Of a DNA stretch of 64,000 nt, positions 45,256 to 55,288 are shown piece by piece; position 1 is the first letter of the stretch, and each line of letters starts with the position of its first letter. The DNA is from Teredinibacter waterburyi (GTDB taxonomy: Bacteria > Pseudomonadota > Gammaproteobacteria > Pseudomonadales > Cellvibrionaceae). The DNA lies in NCBI RefSeq assembly GCF_001922985.1, contig NZ_MRUH01000121.1, positions 62,001 through 126,000 of the forward strand. The letters run 5' to 3'. The notes beneath the pieces are model-generated. The model did no database searches and had not been told where the DNA came from. It was given only the letters and a program-made list of their open reading frames with translations. The translations under genes and the position numbers were made by a program.

Positions 45256-47054
45256 TTTTTCAGGTAACCTTCTTTATTTTTCAGCTTCACTAAAACGCGG
45301 GTGAAAGAGTTAATAGAGCAATAGAGTGCGAAGAAATGTTCCAGTACTGTAGCGTAAAGAAATGTACTACTGCCCGCTAACAGTGCTTCGTCTAAGGTGA
45401 TTTCTATTTCGATTCCTCGGCAGATAGTTGCGTGGCCGTCAATCGGTAACGGCGCACTAATATTACGAGCGTTAACTGAAACAATAGAGCTTACCAACGC
45501 ACGGGTAACTGCCGTTTCGCGGAAGTCGTATAGGCGCAGAATTTCTTTTAGTGCCTCGGTTGCCGACTCTCCACCCGTTATCGAAAGGTGGTTTAAGTTT
45601 AAATGGGAGATTAATCTCCAGCGCGCGTTATTGCGTAGCGGTGGGCGAACGGTCGGACTCGGTTGGGTAATACAGCGAATGCGTGAGCAAGGTGGCGCAC
45701 TGTCCACGCACTGCAATTTTGGGTGTTCCATGTTAAATGGTAGTTTCGCCGGAAGGTCGCGATTGCTGCAGGTCGTTGTGAGTGTCAGGGTGCGATCCTG
45801 CGGTGTGTTTGGATTGAAGTCCAAGTCGACCAAACTTAAAAACACATCGGTGCCTTCGTCACGCTCTTGATAACCTAGCTTCGCACTGCGACGCGAGGCA
45901 TACCAGAATGCATGATTGTTGGAGTCTTGATGTTGGTGAGAAATTCCATAGAAGGGCAAGTAGGGTACGACCGCACCAGAGGAGCTGGACGCAACAACTT
46001 TATCCACGGCATAGACCTCATATCCCAGCGGTCGTCGCGCATCTGGAATAATTTGATATTCGTGGCGGGTGTGGTCTAGCTTGATCGGGTCGGCCTTGTG
46101 TTCGAACAAATTCACGACCGGCGTACAGCCCAATACAAAGGTTTCGGCATTAATATTGTGTTCTAGTTCTATATCCGATGCGGTTACATACACATAGATA
46201 TCAAGTTCGGCGCCAGCGTCGTCGGGTATCAACTCGGCGAGACCTGTAAAGTCGACGAACATAAACTTATCGGGGAAGGTAAAAAATTCGGTCAATAAGC
46301 GGTAGCCGATAAAGGATGACGGCGGATAGGGCAGTACGCCCTGATCGCTATTGAAACCTACAGCTTTAATTAATTTGTTGCCGCCGAATATTGGATTTGT
46401 ATCGCCTTCGCCTCGTGAGATGACAACATTCAAGCAGTTGTTAAGGAGTAGCCGGTAGAGCGGATGAATGTGTTGCGATTGACCCTTGAGGTAAAAACGC
46501 AAATTTTCTGGTTTAAGTTCACCAAAGGTGATGTCGTCATTAAAGGTTTTTAGGGATAACTTTAATACGCCGCCAGCGCCGCTCATTTTGTCGGCACCAG
46601 GTGTCGCGAAAGGGCGGCCAATCAAACTGGCCTGCGTTAATGTAATTGGATAAAGCTCGACAGGGTATACCGAGGTAAAGCGACAGTATTCACTTTGAAA
46701 TTGTTCGGTATCAATTAAGGTGCCTTTGTTAACGCAATAGCGACTATCGAGTTGTTCTTTATCCGGCTCGAATTTGACGATCGACATCGATGGGATCGGC
46801 CGCTGATAATGTGGAAATACGACGTTTAATAAAGCATCGGTGAGCTCGGGAAAGTCGTCGTCGAGCTTGTGCTGAATGCGAGCATTAAGGTACGCAAAAC
46901 CTTCGATCAAACGCGATACGTGAGGGTCTTCGATGGTTTCCGAATTAATGCTTAGACGCCCAGCAATTTTTGGGTGTTCTTTCGCAAATTCCGCCCCCAT
47001 CTGACGTATAAACGCCAGTTCTTTTTCGTAGTAGGGCAGTAGCTCATCAGTCAT
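45219..47054 (-). CDS. tssF: T6SS baseplate protein TssF
   Basis: TssF (611 aa, ImpG/VasA family). The start is canonical: DELLPYYEKELAFIRQMGAE then FAKEHPKIAGRLSIN, EDPHVSRLIEGFAYLNARIQ and KLDDDFPELTDALLNVVFPHY. WRLISHLNLNHLSI and LRLYDF near residues 475-500 and RGIEIEITLDE near 550 are also conserved. It forms the trifurcation of the baseplate wedge with TssG, TssE and TssK. It overlaps tssE by 8 bp. Confidence 0.95.
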   Translation of the reverse strand: MTDELLPYYEKELAFIRQMGAEFAKEHPKIAGRLSINSETIEDPHVSRLIEGFAYLNARIQHKLDDDFPELTDALLNVVFPHYQRPIPSMSIVKFEPDKEQLDSRYCVNKGTLIDTEQFQSEYCRFTSVYPVELYPITLTQASLIGRPFATPGADKMSGAGGVLKLSLKTFNDDITFGELKPENLRFYLKGQSQHIHPLYRLLLNNCLNVVISRGEGDTNPIFGGNKLIKAVGFNSDQGVLPYPPSSFIGYRLLTEFFTFPDKFMFVDFTGLAELIPDDAGAELDIYVYVTASDIELEHNINAETFVLGCTPVVNLFEHKADPIKLDHTRHEYQIIPDARRPLGYEVYAVDKVVASSSSGAVVPYLPFYGISHQHQDSNNHAFWYASRRSAKLGYQERDEGTDVFLSLVDLDFNPNTPQDRTLTLTTTCSNRDLPAKLPFNMEHPKLQCVDSAPPCSRIRCITQPSPTVRPPLRNNARWRLISHLNLNHLSITGGESATEALKEILRLYDFRETAVTRALVSSIVSVNARNISAPLPIDGHATICRGIEIEITLDEALLAGSSTFLYATVLEHFFALYCSINSFTRVLVKLKNKEGYLKKCPPRAGEKILL

Positions 47055-47544
47055 GGTGTGATTCTTCCACGTTTACAGTTCTCGATACCGGTTCTAGAAT
47101 CGAGTCAAAAATAATCACCTCTGGTGCAGGGTCTGCATAGAGTGTGGCATCTATCCGAAATCGTAAGGTTCGATCCGTTTTTTCTTTATTTTCTTGGTAG
47201 CGTACTTTTACGGTTTTAAAGCGCGGTTCATAGGTGCGCAGTATTTTTTCTAGCTGTTGAGTAAATTCATTTTTTTTGTCGTGATCAACTATATTTACCG
47301 TGGCTAAATCTGGTAGGCCGTAATTGAGAACTGACTTCTCTATTTCCGAAAGTTTACCTTTAGGTTCGACAACACGGTAACGGGTGTTAAGTAGGCTTTC
47401 TAAGTCTCGCCTTACGCTATTGCGCAACTCTTTAATTTGTTGGTGTTTGGTTTTATCGATTTCAATTTGAATATGAGGTTCATTGTCGATTAGGCGATCT
47501 AAAATCGACGGGCGCAGCTTTTTTTTTCGATCAACACGGCTCAT
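47047..47544 (-). CDS. tssE: T6SS baseplate protein TssE (gp25-like)
   Basis: TssE (165 aa) is the gp25-like component that starts sheath assembly at the baseplate. It shows RPSILDRLIDNEP near the N-terminus, the conserved SVRRDLESLLNTRYRV motif (about 43-58, Glu-Leu/Arg residues) and YGLPDLATVNI. It is coupled by overlap with tssF and lies 45 bp after tssC2. Length is usual for the family. Confidence 0.93.
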   Translation of the reverse strand: MSRVDRKKKLRPSILDRLIDNEPHIQIEIDKTKHQQIKELRNSVRRDLESLLNTRYRVVEPKGKLSEIEKSVLNYGLPDLATVNIVDHDKKNEFTQQLEKILRTYEPRFKTVKVRYQENKEKTDRTLRFRIDATLYADPAPEVIIFDSILEPVSRTVNVEESHHD

Positions 47545-47589
47545 GATTTCTTGCTCATCGGTGTGGACCTTCCTCAGATTTTCTCTGCA

Positions 47590-49113
47590 TTAGTTTGATT
47601 GGGCCAGCTCGGTAACTAATTCCAGTTCAGACACCATTTGGTCAATTTGATAATGGGGAACTAAATGTATAACGCAGGCGTATTGCCCAGGCTTATTAGG
47701 ATGCTCTGTGACTTTTACCGAGGCTTCCCGCAGCGGATAGCGTGCCTGCTCATCCCATTCTAAATCGTGACGGCCGGTGGTGTATTTAAACAGCCAGTCG
47801 TGTAGGTAGCGCTCGCATTCGTCCGCAGAAATGAACGAGCCGACCTTATCGCGAATCATCACTTTTATATAATGCGCAATGCGGGCGCCGCAAAGTACAT
47901 GTTGCAACATTGACGATAATTTGGCGTTAACGAATGAACTTTTCGCCTGCTGTGAGCGTGGTCTTTGAATTGACTGGTTACTATAAAATGCACCGTAGGG
48001 TGTGTTGTAACACTGACACAAAGGGATTAGGCCGAGTTCGCTAATATCGCGTTCCATCGAATCGGTAATGACAACATCCGTAATCGGCTTTAAGGCGAGA
48101 TCGTCAGCATCAGTAGCGAAATTGTCGACAACTAAATTAGTAAGCAAGCCGCCGCCAATTTGATTACGTGGTACACCACGGATGTGCCCGAACCAGCCGA
48201 CATTAGCGAATTCCCTTACAAGTATGCCACCAAAAGCGTAGCTGGCATTTCCCCAGAGATACATGTTTTCATTTTCTAACACTGATTTTTCGTAAAAGAA
48301 AATACCTTTGTAGCTGCCGGGTGTGGTGCGGTAAGGGCGGCGCATTAGCGTTTTGGGGAGTGTTAGCCCGATAAAGCGCGAGTCGGTGGTATCGCGAAAT
48401 GCGCGCCATTTTATATATTCCTGTTGGGCAAAAATGGCGTGAAATTTTAATGGAGTGCCTAGCATGTCGTAATTATCTAGGCCAAACAATTCACAGGACG
48501 CGTTGGCGATAAATGGCGTAAACGCCGCAGCGGCGATTTCTGCCATGCCGCGCAGTCCAGCTAAATCATCTTGTTTGTGACGTTGCGAAATCTTGTGGCT
48601 TACATCGTAGTCACCGAGCAGCACCCCAAAGGGCTCGCCTCCAGGTAGACCGTATTCATTGCTGTAGATTTTCTGAAAAAGTTGGCTTTGGTCAAACTCT
48701 AGTGCGCGCTCGATATCGCGAACAATTTCTGGCCAAGTAATATCCAACACCTTCAGTTTGAAATTTTTAATACCATCGCCCTGTACCACCAGATACCACA
48801 AGCCGCGCCAAGATGCTTCGAGCGCTTGAAACTTTGGTGTATGCAGGATGATATTCAGCTGGTCGTTTATCAGCTCATCGATATCCGCGATTGCGCGCTG
48901 CAATGCGTTTTCGATAGCATCTATATCGTTCAATAAGGCGCGATTTTCGAATTCAGTTAGCCAGTATACCAACGCGCGATGTGGGTCTTGCTCGCGTAAA
49001 AAATCATCGAGCGAGGTGATGTAAGCGGGTTGGTTAAATAACAGATCAAAGTCTACTGAGGGCTTGGCTCCCGCGGTATTATTTGAGTTCCCTGAACTGT
49101 TGGTTGGCTGCAC
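47590..49113 (-). CDS. tssC: Second T6SS sheath large-subunit paralogue (TssC2)
   Basis: This 507-residue TssC paralogue shares the family segments with the upstream copy: FQALEASWRGLWYLV, EFDQSQLFQKIYSNEYGLPGG, PFGVLLGDYDVSH, DTTDSRFIGLTLPKTLMRRP and RIAHYIKVMIRDKVGSF. It differs most at the N-terminus (Asn/Ser-rich, then FLREQDPHRALVYWLTEFE). Tandem tssC genes occur in some T6SS clusters; the second may form an alternative or shorter sheath segment or a baseplate-proximal ring. It is separated from tssC1 by 145 bp and a strong terminator-like hairpin. Confidence 0.9.
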   Translation of the reverse strand: MQPTNSSGNSNNTAGAKPSVDFDLLFNQPAYITSLDDFLREQDPHRALVYWLTEFENRALLNDIDAIENALQRAIADIDELINDQLNIILHTPKFQALEASWRGLWYLVVQGDGIKNFKLKVLDITWPEIVRDIERALEFDQSQLFQKIYSNEYGLPGGEPFGVLLGDYDVSHKISQRHKQDDLAGLRGMAEIAAAAFTPFIANASCELFGLDNYDMLGTPLKFHAIFAQQEYIKWRAFRDTTDSRFIGLTLPKTLMRRPYRTTPGSYKGIFFYEKSVLENENMYLWGNASYAFGGILVREFANVGWFGHIRGVPRNQIGGGLLTNLVVDNFATDADDLALKPITDVVITDSMERDISELGLIPLCQCYNTPYGAFYSNQSIQRPRSQQAKSSFVNAKLSSMLQHVLCGARIAHYIKVMIRDKVGSFISADECERYLHDWLFKYTTGRHDLEWDEQARYPLREASVKVTEHPNKPGQYACVIHLVPHYQIDQMVSELELVTELAQSN

Positions 49114-49216
49114 TGGGTTAATTCCGTGTAGGGTAGAGGGTAGCGAGAATCGTTCGGGTTTGGTTTCTTGGGCCTAGTATATAAATACTGTTATTGAAAA
49201 GCCGGAGCGAAAACCA

Positions 49217-49241
49217 AAAAGGGGCAATCAATGCCCCTTTT
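49217..49241 (-). terminator. Intra-operon terminator between tssC1 and tssC2
   Basis: Arms AAAAGGGGCA (49217-49226) and TGCCCCTTTT (49232-49241) flank loop ATCAA; on the minus strand the hairpin is followed by TTTTTGG. It starts 18 bp after the tssC1 stop. It should let tssA-B-C1 be expressed above the downstream tssC2-E-F-G-H genes, as sheath stoichiometry demands. Confidence 0.8.
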
Positions 49242-49258
49242 CTGCTGTTGCTAAAGAA

Positions 49259-50752
49259 CTAGCCCGCTTTGGGGATATTCGCAACCAATCGCAACGATGC
49301 TGTCAGCTCTTCCATTTGCAACCATGGACGCATGTAGGCGATTGCGTTAAATACACCGGGCTGACCAGGTACTTCACGCACTTCTACGCGGGCTTCTGCC
49401 AGCGGGTATTTCGCTTTCATGTCGGCGCTAGCGCCGGGGCTGCCATTGACGTAGTTGCTGATCCAGCGATTTAGCCACACTTCTGCTTCGTCTGCTTCCA
49501 TAAATGAACCAATTTTGTCGCGCGCCATAACTTTTAAGAAATGGGCAATACGTGAAGTGGCCATAATGTAGGGTAAGCGTGCGGAAATCGCAGCGTTTGC
49601 GGTAGCATCTGGGTTGTCGAACTTCTTCGGCTTTTGCGATGTTTGAGCACCGAAAAATACAGCGTAGTCGGTATTTTTATAGTGACATAAAGGCAAGAAC
49701 CCTAGCTTACTGAGTTCGGCTTCACGACGATCGGTGATACCAATTTCAGTTGGACACTTTTGATCCACATCGCCATCGTCGCTTACAAATGTGTGACTTG
49801 GCAGGCCATGCACCTTGCCGCCACCCTCAGCGCCACGAATGCTGGTACACCAACCGTGCTCTGCATAGGCTTGGGTGAGTGTAGTACCCATTGCGTATGC
49901 CGCGTTCATCCAGCAGTAGGAGTCGTGATCAGCTTCGATGTGTTTTCCGTCTGCGCCAACTGGTGCTTCTTCATAGTTGAACTCTTCTACTGGCTTAGTT
50001 GCAGAGCCATAAGGCAGGCGTGCTAAAACGCGTGGCATGGTCAGGGTCACAAAGCGAGAGTCATCGCTTTCGCGAAAGCTGCGCCACTGAATATATTCCG
50101 CCGAGTCGAAAATCTTTTCTAAATCGCGAGGCTTGGAAAGCTCGGTAAAGCTATCAAAACCAAACATGGTTGGCGCCGTAGCGGAAATGAAAGGGCAGAA
50201 ACCCGCCGCAGCAACGTTCGACATTTTACTTAAAAGCGAAATATCATCGGGGTGCGACGAAAACTCGAAGTCGCCGATCAAGGCTGCATAAGGTTCACCA
50301 CCGGCAGTACCAAATTCACTTTCATAAATCTTTTTGAAGGTTTGGCTCTGATCAAACTCTACGGCTTTTTCTAGATCGCGAGAAATTTCTTTCTTGGTGA
50401 TATTGAGCATGCGAATCTTAAGCTGAGAACCCGTTTCACTATTACTAACGAGGTGGTTTAGCCCACGCCAAGAACCTTCCAGTTTTTGAAACTTCTCGTT
50501 ATGCATAATTGCGGCGAGTTGCTTCGACATGGCCGCATCAATTGCAGCTATGGCGTTGTTGATGGTGATTGAAAGGTTTTTGTCCCACTTAACCGTTCCT
50601 TTGGTAGCTTCTGCCGTCAAGGTGCGCAGCAGTGCTTCGGTTTCGTCCCGTGGTGTTTGGCGAGTTGCGCCAATGGCTTGTTCAAGAAAACTAAACTCTT
50701 GTGATTCCGTTTCTTGTGCTTCTGCCTGTTTCTGTTCTTCGTTATTCGCCAT
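49259..50752 (-). CDS. tssC: T6SS sheath large subunit TssC (TssC1/VipB)
   Basis: TssC1 (497 aa) forms the contractile sheath with TssB. Family segments include [77 protein letters not shown] and [19 protein letters not shown] choose the ATG at 50750-50752 because AAGGGGA lies just upstream of it; an ATG five codons earlier would put that site inside the gene. It overlaps the tssB end by 11 bp. A hairpin terminator follows. Confidence 0.96.
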   Translation of the reverse strand: MANNEEQKQAEAQETESQEFSFLEQAIGATRQTPRDETEALLRTLTAEATKGTVKWDKNLSITINNAIAAIDAAMSKQLAAIMHNEKFQKLEGSWRGLNHLVSNSETGSQLKIRMLNITKKEISRDLEKAVEFDQSQTFKKIYESEFGTAGGEPYAALIGDFEFSSHPDDISLLSKMSNVAAAGFCPFISATAPTMFGFDSFTELSKPRDLEKIFDSAEYIQWRSFRESDDSRFVTLTMPRVLARLPYGSATKPVEEFNYEEAPVGADGKHIEADHDSYCWMNAAYAMGTTLTQAYAEHGWCTSIRGAEGGGKVHGLPSHTFVSDDGDVDQKCPTEIGITDRREAELSKLGFLPLCHYKNTDYAVFFGAQTSQKPKKFDNPDATANAAISARLPYIMATSRIAHFLKVMARDKIGSFMEADEAEVWLNRWISNYVNGSPGASADMKAKYPLAEARVEVREVPGQPGVFNAIAYMRPWLQMEELTASLRLVANIPKAG

Positions 50753-51260
50753 CTTTGTCCCCTTCATTGGAACCCAGTTCGCTGCTCAGCGATGTTAGGG
50801 CTTCGGTATTGCTTAGAATGTCTTCTAGAATGTTTTCCAAGTCTTCGGAACGATCGGCTTTGGTCAGCAGGTCGCGTAATTTATTGCGCGTTTCCATTAA
50901 TTTCTTTAATGGTTCAACCTGTTCTACGAGTTTCTGTGGTTCGAAATCTTCCATATTGTTAAAAGACAGATTTACGCCCATTTCCGAGTTGTCGCCTTCC
51001 AAGGTATTTTCGACTTTCATATTTACCTGTGGATTAACTTTGCTCATTAGCTCGTTGAAATTGTCGCGATCGACTTGGGAGAATTTGCGGTCCTTTAGGG
51101 ATTTTTTCCCCTCGGTGTTGTCGCCGGAGTAGTCACCCATAACACCCATTACGAAAGGTAATTCTTTCTCTTGCAGACTACCGTTAGTCTCCAGATCGTA
51201 AGTGATATGAACGCGTGGTTTACGCACTCGCTTGAGTTTATCGTGCATGCTTTCAGACAT
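50742..51260 (-). CDS. tssB: T6SS sheath small subunit TssB (VipA)
   Basis: TssB (172 aa) pairs with TssC in the contractile sheath. It carries [54 protein letters not shown] and a C-terminal helical region ([20 protein letters not shown]). A GGAGG site precedes the ATG. It is the second gene of the tssA-led transcript, 49 bp after tssA. Confidence 0.96.
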   Translation of the reverse strand: MSESMHDKLKRVRKPRVHITYDLETNGSLQEKELPFVMGVMGDYSGDNTEGKKSLKDRKFSQVDRDNFNELMSKVNPQVNMKVENTLEGDNSEMGVNLSFNNMEDFEPQKLVEQVEPLKKLMETRNKLRDLLTKADRSEDLENILEDILSNTEALTSLSSELGSNEGDKDGE

Positions 51261-51309
51261 GTTCCCTGACCTCCAGGTTTGTGATTATTTAGATTAGTAA
51301 CGTTTATGC

Positions 51310-52425
51310 TTAATTGTCGTTCTTTACACCGGTCAGTTCGCTAAACCGTTCGCGCGAAGAATTGTCGGGAATAAGTTCCAATATCAATTCGTTAAGTGGC
51401 ATTTCGCCCCACTTCACGGCTTTCTCTAAAACGTAAGAAACCGGCGAGTGAGGCTCTGTCTTGCGAAAAAAAGCTGATATTTCGAGCAATTGTTTAAAGG
51501 CCTGCTCGCGTGTTGCAACTGGCCCCGAAACTTTTGTGGGAGTACCGTTAGTAGCGTCTTGGGTGTTGATAGCCACGTCGCTATCCTCGCTCTGTTGAAG
51601 ATCATCTTCCGTTTCTACCACAAGAAAATTGCGGCCTAAATGATTAACCGCACCCAAGCAGTCGCCAAGTACCTCGACGACAGTTCGCGTTGGTGGTGAG
51701 TCGTTTAACCCACAAAGCTCATCGAGTTTATAACCTAGTTGCCGATAGATTTCGATCGCTTCTTCAATGTCGTCGCGTAGAGCCACCAAAAAGCCATCAC
51801 TAGATTGCGCAATCGACTTTTCAACGTCATCGAGGCTAAAGCCGAGCTTAGATAGTTTTGATTGGCGCGCGTCTTCGTCTGCAATTTTTTGCGCTTCAAG
51901 CACGCTTTGGTATTGCCACAGACTGTAGGGGCCTGGATCTTCGCCGTCTGTAAGTTTTGCTTTGCGAATTGGCGCGATCAATACACCCTCTACGCCTTCG
52001 CCATTTAGGCCGGCGACGCAGGATACCCGTGTTTCCAGCCCGTCTTCATCTGGCATGGGGTAAAGGTTGTCCCAATACTGATCGACTAGACCCTGCAATA
52101 TTTTAAAGGCGTCGCGCAGACCTTGAAAGCCGTAAAGGCGAATCATGGACTCTGCTAACCAGCAGGCCACTTCTAAATCTTTTCCGTTTTGGGATAGGAG
52201 TTGTGGAGCCAGGCTGGCGATTTTACGCCAGTGATTGTCGGCTTCGTTGGAGTTGCCCTCGTGCACCATTTGGCGCTCTACCGCGCGAGCCGAGTTGCGT
52301 TCCGCTTTTATAGTTTGATAAATGGAGGTGGGCGAGTAGTCTTCGCGGACATCGAATCCCGCTGGGTTATCGTCGCTGATAGGCGCCAGTATTGCGTCTA
52401 TATCTAATATATTCGGCGATGCCAT
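51310..52425 (-). CDS. tssA: T6SS assembly protein TssA (ImpA-N domain)
   Basis: TssA (371 aa) primes baseplate and tail assembly and, in some systems, caps the distal sheath end. The ImpA N-terminal domain is evident: LDIDAILAPISDDNPAGFDV, WRKIASLAPQLLSQNGKDLE, VACWLAESMIRLYGFQGLRD and YWDNLYPMPDEDGLETRVS (about 75-150). The C-terminus (ISAFFRKTEPHSPVSYVLEK, about 320-340) matches the shorter TssA classes. First gene of the minus-strand tss operon, divergent from fha. Confidence 0.93.
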   Translation of the reverse strand: MASPNILDIDAILAPISDDNPAGFDVREDYSPTSIYQTIKAERNSARAVERQMVHEGNSNEADNHWRKIASLAPQLLSQNGKDLEVACWLAESMIRLYGFQGLRDAFKILQGLVDQYWDNLYPMPDEDGLETRVSCVAGLNGEGVEGVLIAPIRKAKLTDGEDPGPYSLWQYQSVLEAQKIADEDARQSKLSKLGFSLDDVEKSIAQSSDGFLVALRDDIEEAIEIYRQLGYKLDELCGLNDSPPTRTVVEVLGDCLGAVNHLGRNFLVVETEDDLQQSEDSDVAINTQDATNGTPTKVSGPVATREQAFKQLLEISAFFRKTEPHSPVSYVLEKAVKWGEMPLNELILELIPDNSSRERFSELTGVKNDN

Positions 52426-52977
52426 GGTTATTTTTATCCCCTGATCCTGGTTAGGAGTCGTTACTGCTACCTTCCGGGTAGCTGATTACATCAAGTTGCC
52501 GATCAGTGTAAAAAAATGAATTGTGAAGCTGAGGTTCTTTAGTGCGAACTTTGAACCGGTTCACACTTTCTCTGGCGTATGATTAATCCGTTGCGAGACG
52601 TTAGCACAAGTCTCCGTTTTATTTAATAGGTGTGTTCGTAACAAGCGAGAATATGTGGAAAAATTACTGTAAATCTTTATTTAGGCAGGGCTGCACTCAA
52701 AAAAGCCATTCGAAAGTCTTAAACTTTCTGTAAGAAAAATACCCATATTGGCGCGAGCATCATTAAGTTGTCTACGCGATTCCATTTTTTTTATCTGTTT
52801 GGTGAAATGTCAGTAAATATCACGTATGTTTGGCGGCTATTAGTAGCTTTTAAGATTTTATAGATTTTGTGGGCGCACAACTTAATTTATACGCGAGCTT
52901 GTGCATTGTTGTGTCATGGACGCTAACGCATTGAATAAAAAGAATATTTATTCGGATCGACTTGGGAAGAAGTTCGA
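52426..52977. promoter_or_regulatory. Divergent T6SS control region between tssA and fha
   Basis: 552 bp of AT-rich DNA without a gene. It must hold both main T6SS promoters. The most symmetrical element is TGAACCGGTTCA (52552-52563), a 12-bp perfect palindrome 127 bp upstream of tssA; its core recurs near the WYL gene (9647-9656). I found no sigma54 GG-N10-GC element. A weak GGGAAGAAG site precedes fha. Confidence 0.45.
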
Positions 52978-54651
52978 ATGGCTTTACAACTCACTATCAT
53001 CCGCTCACCCGATGGGGTAGTAGTAAAGGATACGTCAAAAACCTTTGCTGAAACGGGCGGCAGTATCGGTCGGGGCGATAGTAACTCTTGGGTTTTAATG
53101 GACCCAGAGCGTTTCTTATCTTCCTGTCACTGTGAAATTTCGTTTGAAGCTGGCCAATATTACCTAGTTGATACCAGCACTAACGGCACCTTCTTGAACG
53201 ACGAGCAGGAACCCATAGGTAAAGGCGCGCGAACGCTCGTTCGCGATGGCGATAGCTTTGACATTGGTGACTATCGATTTTCGATGTCCCTTCAAGCCGC
53301 TGGTGTAGCTCCGGCAGTAGCTTCGCCTTTTGCCGAGCTAGAATCTCCGTTCATCGATGACTCCTTAGTTTCGGATTCCCCTTTTGCCGCTAGCGCCGAT
53401 ATTTTCGGTGGCGGGCCGTCACTTTCGCTCAGCCCAGAAGCAGAGGAAACCGACCCGTTGGCGGCACTTGATAAAGCCGGCGCGGGCGGTGCAGACCCTT
53501 TTGCAGCGGTTGCCGCTAACCATTCATTTGCTGGCGTGCCGGAATTTGATGACGATCTTGGTTTTAACGAGCAGGTTAAGCCAGCGCAATCATTTGCTAC
53601 ACAGCAGGACGGTGGCGATGCGTTAAATCAAGCCATTAGCTGGCCGAGCGCCTCTCCCAGTGCGATACCGGAAGATTGGGACGAGGATGATCTGTTGGGA
53701 TCCTCAGCACCTATTCCACCAACGCACTCAACGGCACAGATTCCACCCCAAGAATTTAAATCGGCGCAAGTAAAGCCGGAGGCTAGTTCCTTTGCAGGCA
53801 AAGCGAAGCGCGAGACTTCTCAGCGTCCCGGCGGGCGAAGTGATTCGTTGCTTGGTGGTGAGGGCGATGTTGCGCCCGTGCGAGCACCGCGACCAGCTCG
53901 CGCCTCTCGCAGCGATGTAGCTGCTCGCGCTACAGCTACATCGAGCGCACGAACTAGTGATGTCGGCAGCAAGGCAAATGTGCGGGCAGAGCCTTCGCCG
54001 CAGGGAAGCCCCCAACGGAATAATGATGATGCCGTATCGCTTTTGATCCGAAATATGGGTCTAGGTGAGGACTTGTCTACAGCTCAGGTGGAAGATGTCG
54101 CCGCTGTCGTCGGCCGCCTGATTCCTGAAATTGTAGAGGGTATGATGGGCGTGTTGCGTTCTCGTGCAAGCATTAAAAATGAGTTCCGCATGAATATTAC
54201 GACCATTCAACCAGTTGAGAACAATCCCCTCAAGTTTTCGGTGGATGCTCAGGAAGCTATTGAAAACATGTTTGTGCGCAAGCGCGGTGCATACAAAGCG
54301 CCGAGCGAGGCTTTTCGTGAAGGCTTCGAAGGCATAGCGGAGCATCAAGTGGCAATTTTGGCCGGTATTCGTGCGGCCTTCAAAAACATGATGGATCGCT
54401 TTAATCCCGAAAACCTCGAAAAACAATTTGATCGGAATTCCAAAGGTGCGATTTTGCCGGGTATGCAAAAAGCGCGTTATTGGTCTAGCTACCACGATTT
54501 TTACAAAAACTATGTAGATAACATGGAGCACTCCTTCCATCACTTATTCGGGGATGAATTTGTTCAGGCTTACGAAGACCAGTTGCGCAAGTTGAGTGCA
54601 GAGCGAAAGCGGGCTCGCGCGTCAGCAAGTGCAGCTGATGACGAGATTTGA
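52978..54651 (+). CDS. fha: T6SS FHA-domain protein (TagH/Fha)
   Basis: This 557-residue protein starts with an FHA domain (about 1-105): GSIGRGDSNSWVL (Gly31-Arg32), SSCHCEI (Ser-x-x-His) and DTSTNGTFLN (Asn69), the residues that read phospho-threonine. A long acidic/Ala/Pro-rich disordered region (about 115-345) follows, then the TagH C-terminal domain (about 350-545: DAVSLLIRNMGLGEDLSTAQ, FDRNSKGAILPGMQKARYWS, YHDFYKNYVDNMEHSFHHLF). Fha proteins bind phosphorylated partners made by PpkA and relieve T6SS inhibition. Its likely ligands are the threonine motifs in TssL and in the last ORF of the window. Confidence 0.93.
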   Translation: MALQLTIIRSPDGVVVKDTSKTFAETGGSIGRGDSNSWVLMDPERFLSSCHCEISFEAGQYYLVDTSTNGTFLNDEQEPIGKGARTLVRDGDSFDIGDYRFSMSLQAAGVAPAVASPFAELESPFIDDSLVSDSPFAASADIFGGGPSLSLSPEAEETDPLAALDKAGAGGADPFAAVAANHSFAGVPEFDDDLGFNEQVKPAQSFATQQDGGDALNQAISWPSASPSAIPEDWDEDDLLGSSAPIPPTHSTAQIPPQEFKSAQVKPEASSFAGKAKRETSQRPGGRSDSLLGGEGDVAPVRAPRPARASRSDVAARATATSSARTSDVGSKANVRAEPSPQGSPQRNNDDAVSLLIRNMGLGEDLSTAQVEDVAAVVGRLIPEIVEGMMGVLRSRASIKNEFRMNITTIQPVENNPLKFSVDAQEAIENMFVRKRGAYKAPSEAFREGFEGIAEHQVAILAGIRAAFKNMMDRFNPENLEKQFDRNSKGAILPGMQKARYWSSYHDFYKNYVDNMEHSFHHLFGDEFVQAYEDQLRKLSAERKRARASASAADDEI

Positions 54652-54728
54652 TGCTTACCTCGTTAAGTTTGATAGCACACACTTATACACACTTAACCTT
54701 AAAAACTTACAAAGATAACAGGTGACGT

Positions 54729-55244
54729 ATGCGCCATTTTTCCTCTCTATTATCAAGTCGAACGCTACTGGGTTTAATTGTCGCCTTTAGCTTGTTGTTA
54801 ACCGCTTGTTCAACCGCTAACAGCACTGTTGGCGGTATGTTGAATCTCGACACTGATTTACGCCTAACCTTGGCCGCAGGGCGAGATAGCAATCCAGATG
54901 AACGCGGCAACGCGTCGCCAGTCTTTTTACGGTTATATGAACTGGCTTCGCCGAACATATTCGAGCGCGCAGACTTTATTGATCTTTATGAAAAAGACGA
55001 AGATGTACTCGCTAAAGATCTGATCGCACGGCATGAGTTGCGACGATTAACCCCCGGTAGTAGTCGCGAGGAAAAATTTGTTTTGGCTGCGGAAACTCGC
55101 TATATCGGTATTTATGCGGAATTTTTCGATTATGAAGATGCAAAATATAAAGTCGTATTCCCAATCACCGTGAACAACGTGGTACGCAATACCGCAACCG
55201 TAAGGATTAGCGGAAATACTGTGATCCTAGTTGATAAAAAATAA
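54729..55244 (+). CDS. tssJ: T6SS outer-membrane lipoprotein TssJ
   Basis: TssJ (171 aa) anchors the TssM C-terminus to the outer membrane. A lipoprotein signal ends in LLLTAC (Cys27). The transthyretin-like body shows DLRLTLAAGRDSNPD, PVFLRLYELASPNIFERADF then IDLYEKDE, and RYIGIYAEFFDYEDAKYKVV, all usual in the family. It lies 77 bp after fha and 44 bp before tssK. Confidence 0.94.
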   Translation: MRHFSSLLSSRTLLGLIVAFSLLLTACSTANSTVGGMLNLDTDLRLTLAAGRDSNPDERGNASPVFLRLYELASPNIFERADFIDLYEKDEDVLAKDLIARHELRRLTPGSSREEKFVLAAETRYIGIYAEFFDYEDAKYKVVFPITVNNVVRNTATVRISGNTVILVDKK

Positions 55245-55288
55245 TAACCCCATTTAGCGCGACGATAAGCGAACGAGATAAAACCATT

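Noticed and set aside
52426-52977. Sigma54 promoter for the T6SS
   Set aside because: Candidate GG/GC pairs near 52750 and 52830 have the wrong spacing; no proper -24/-12 element was found.
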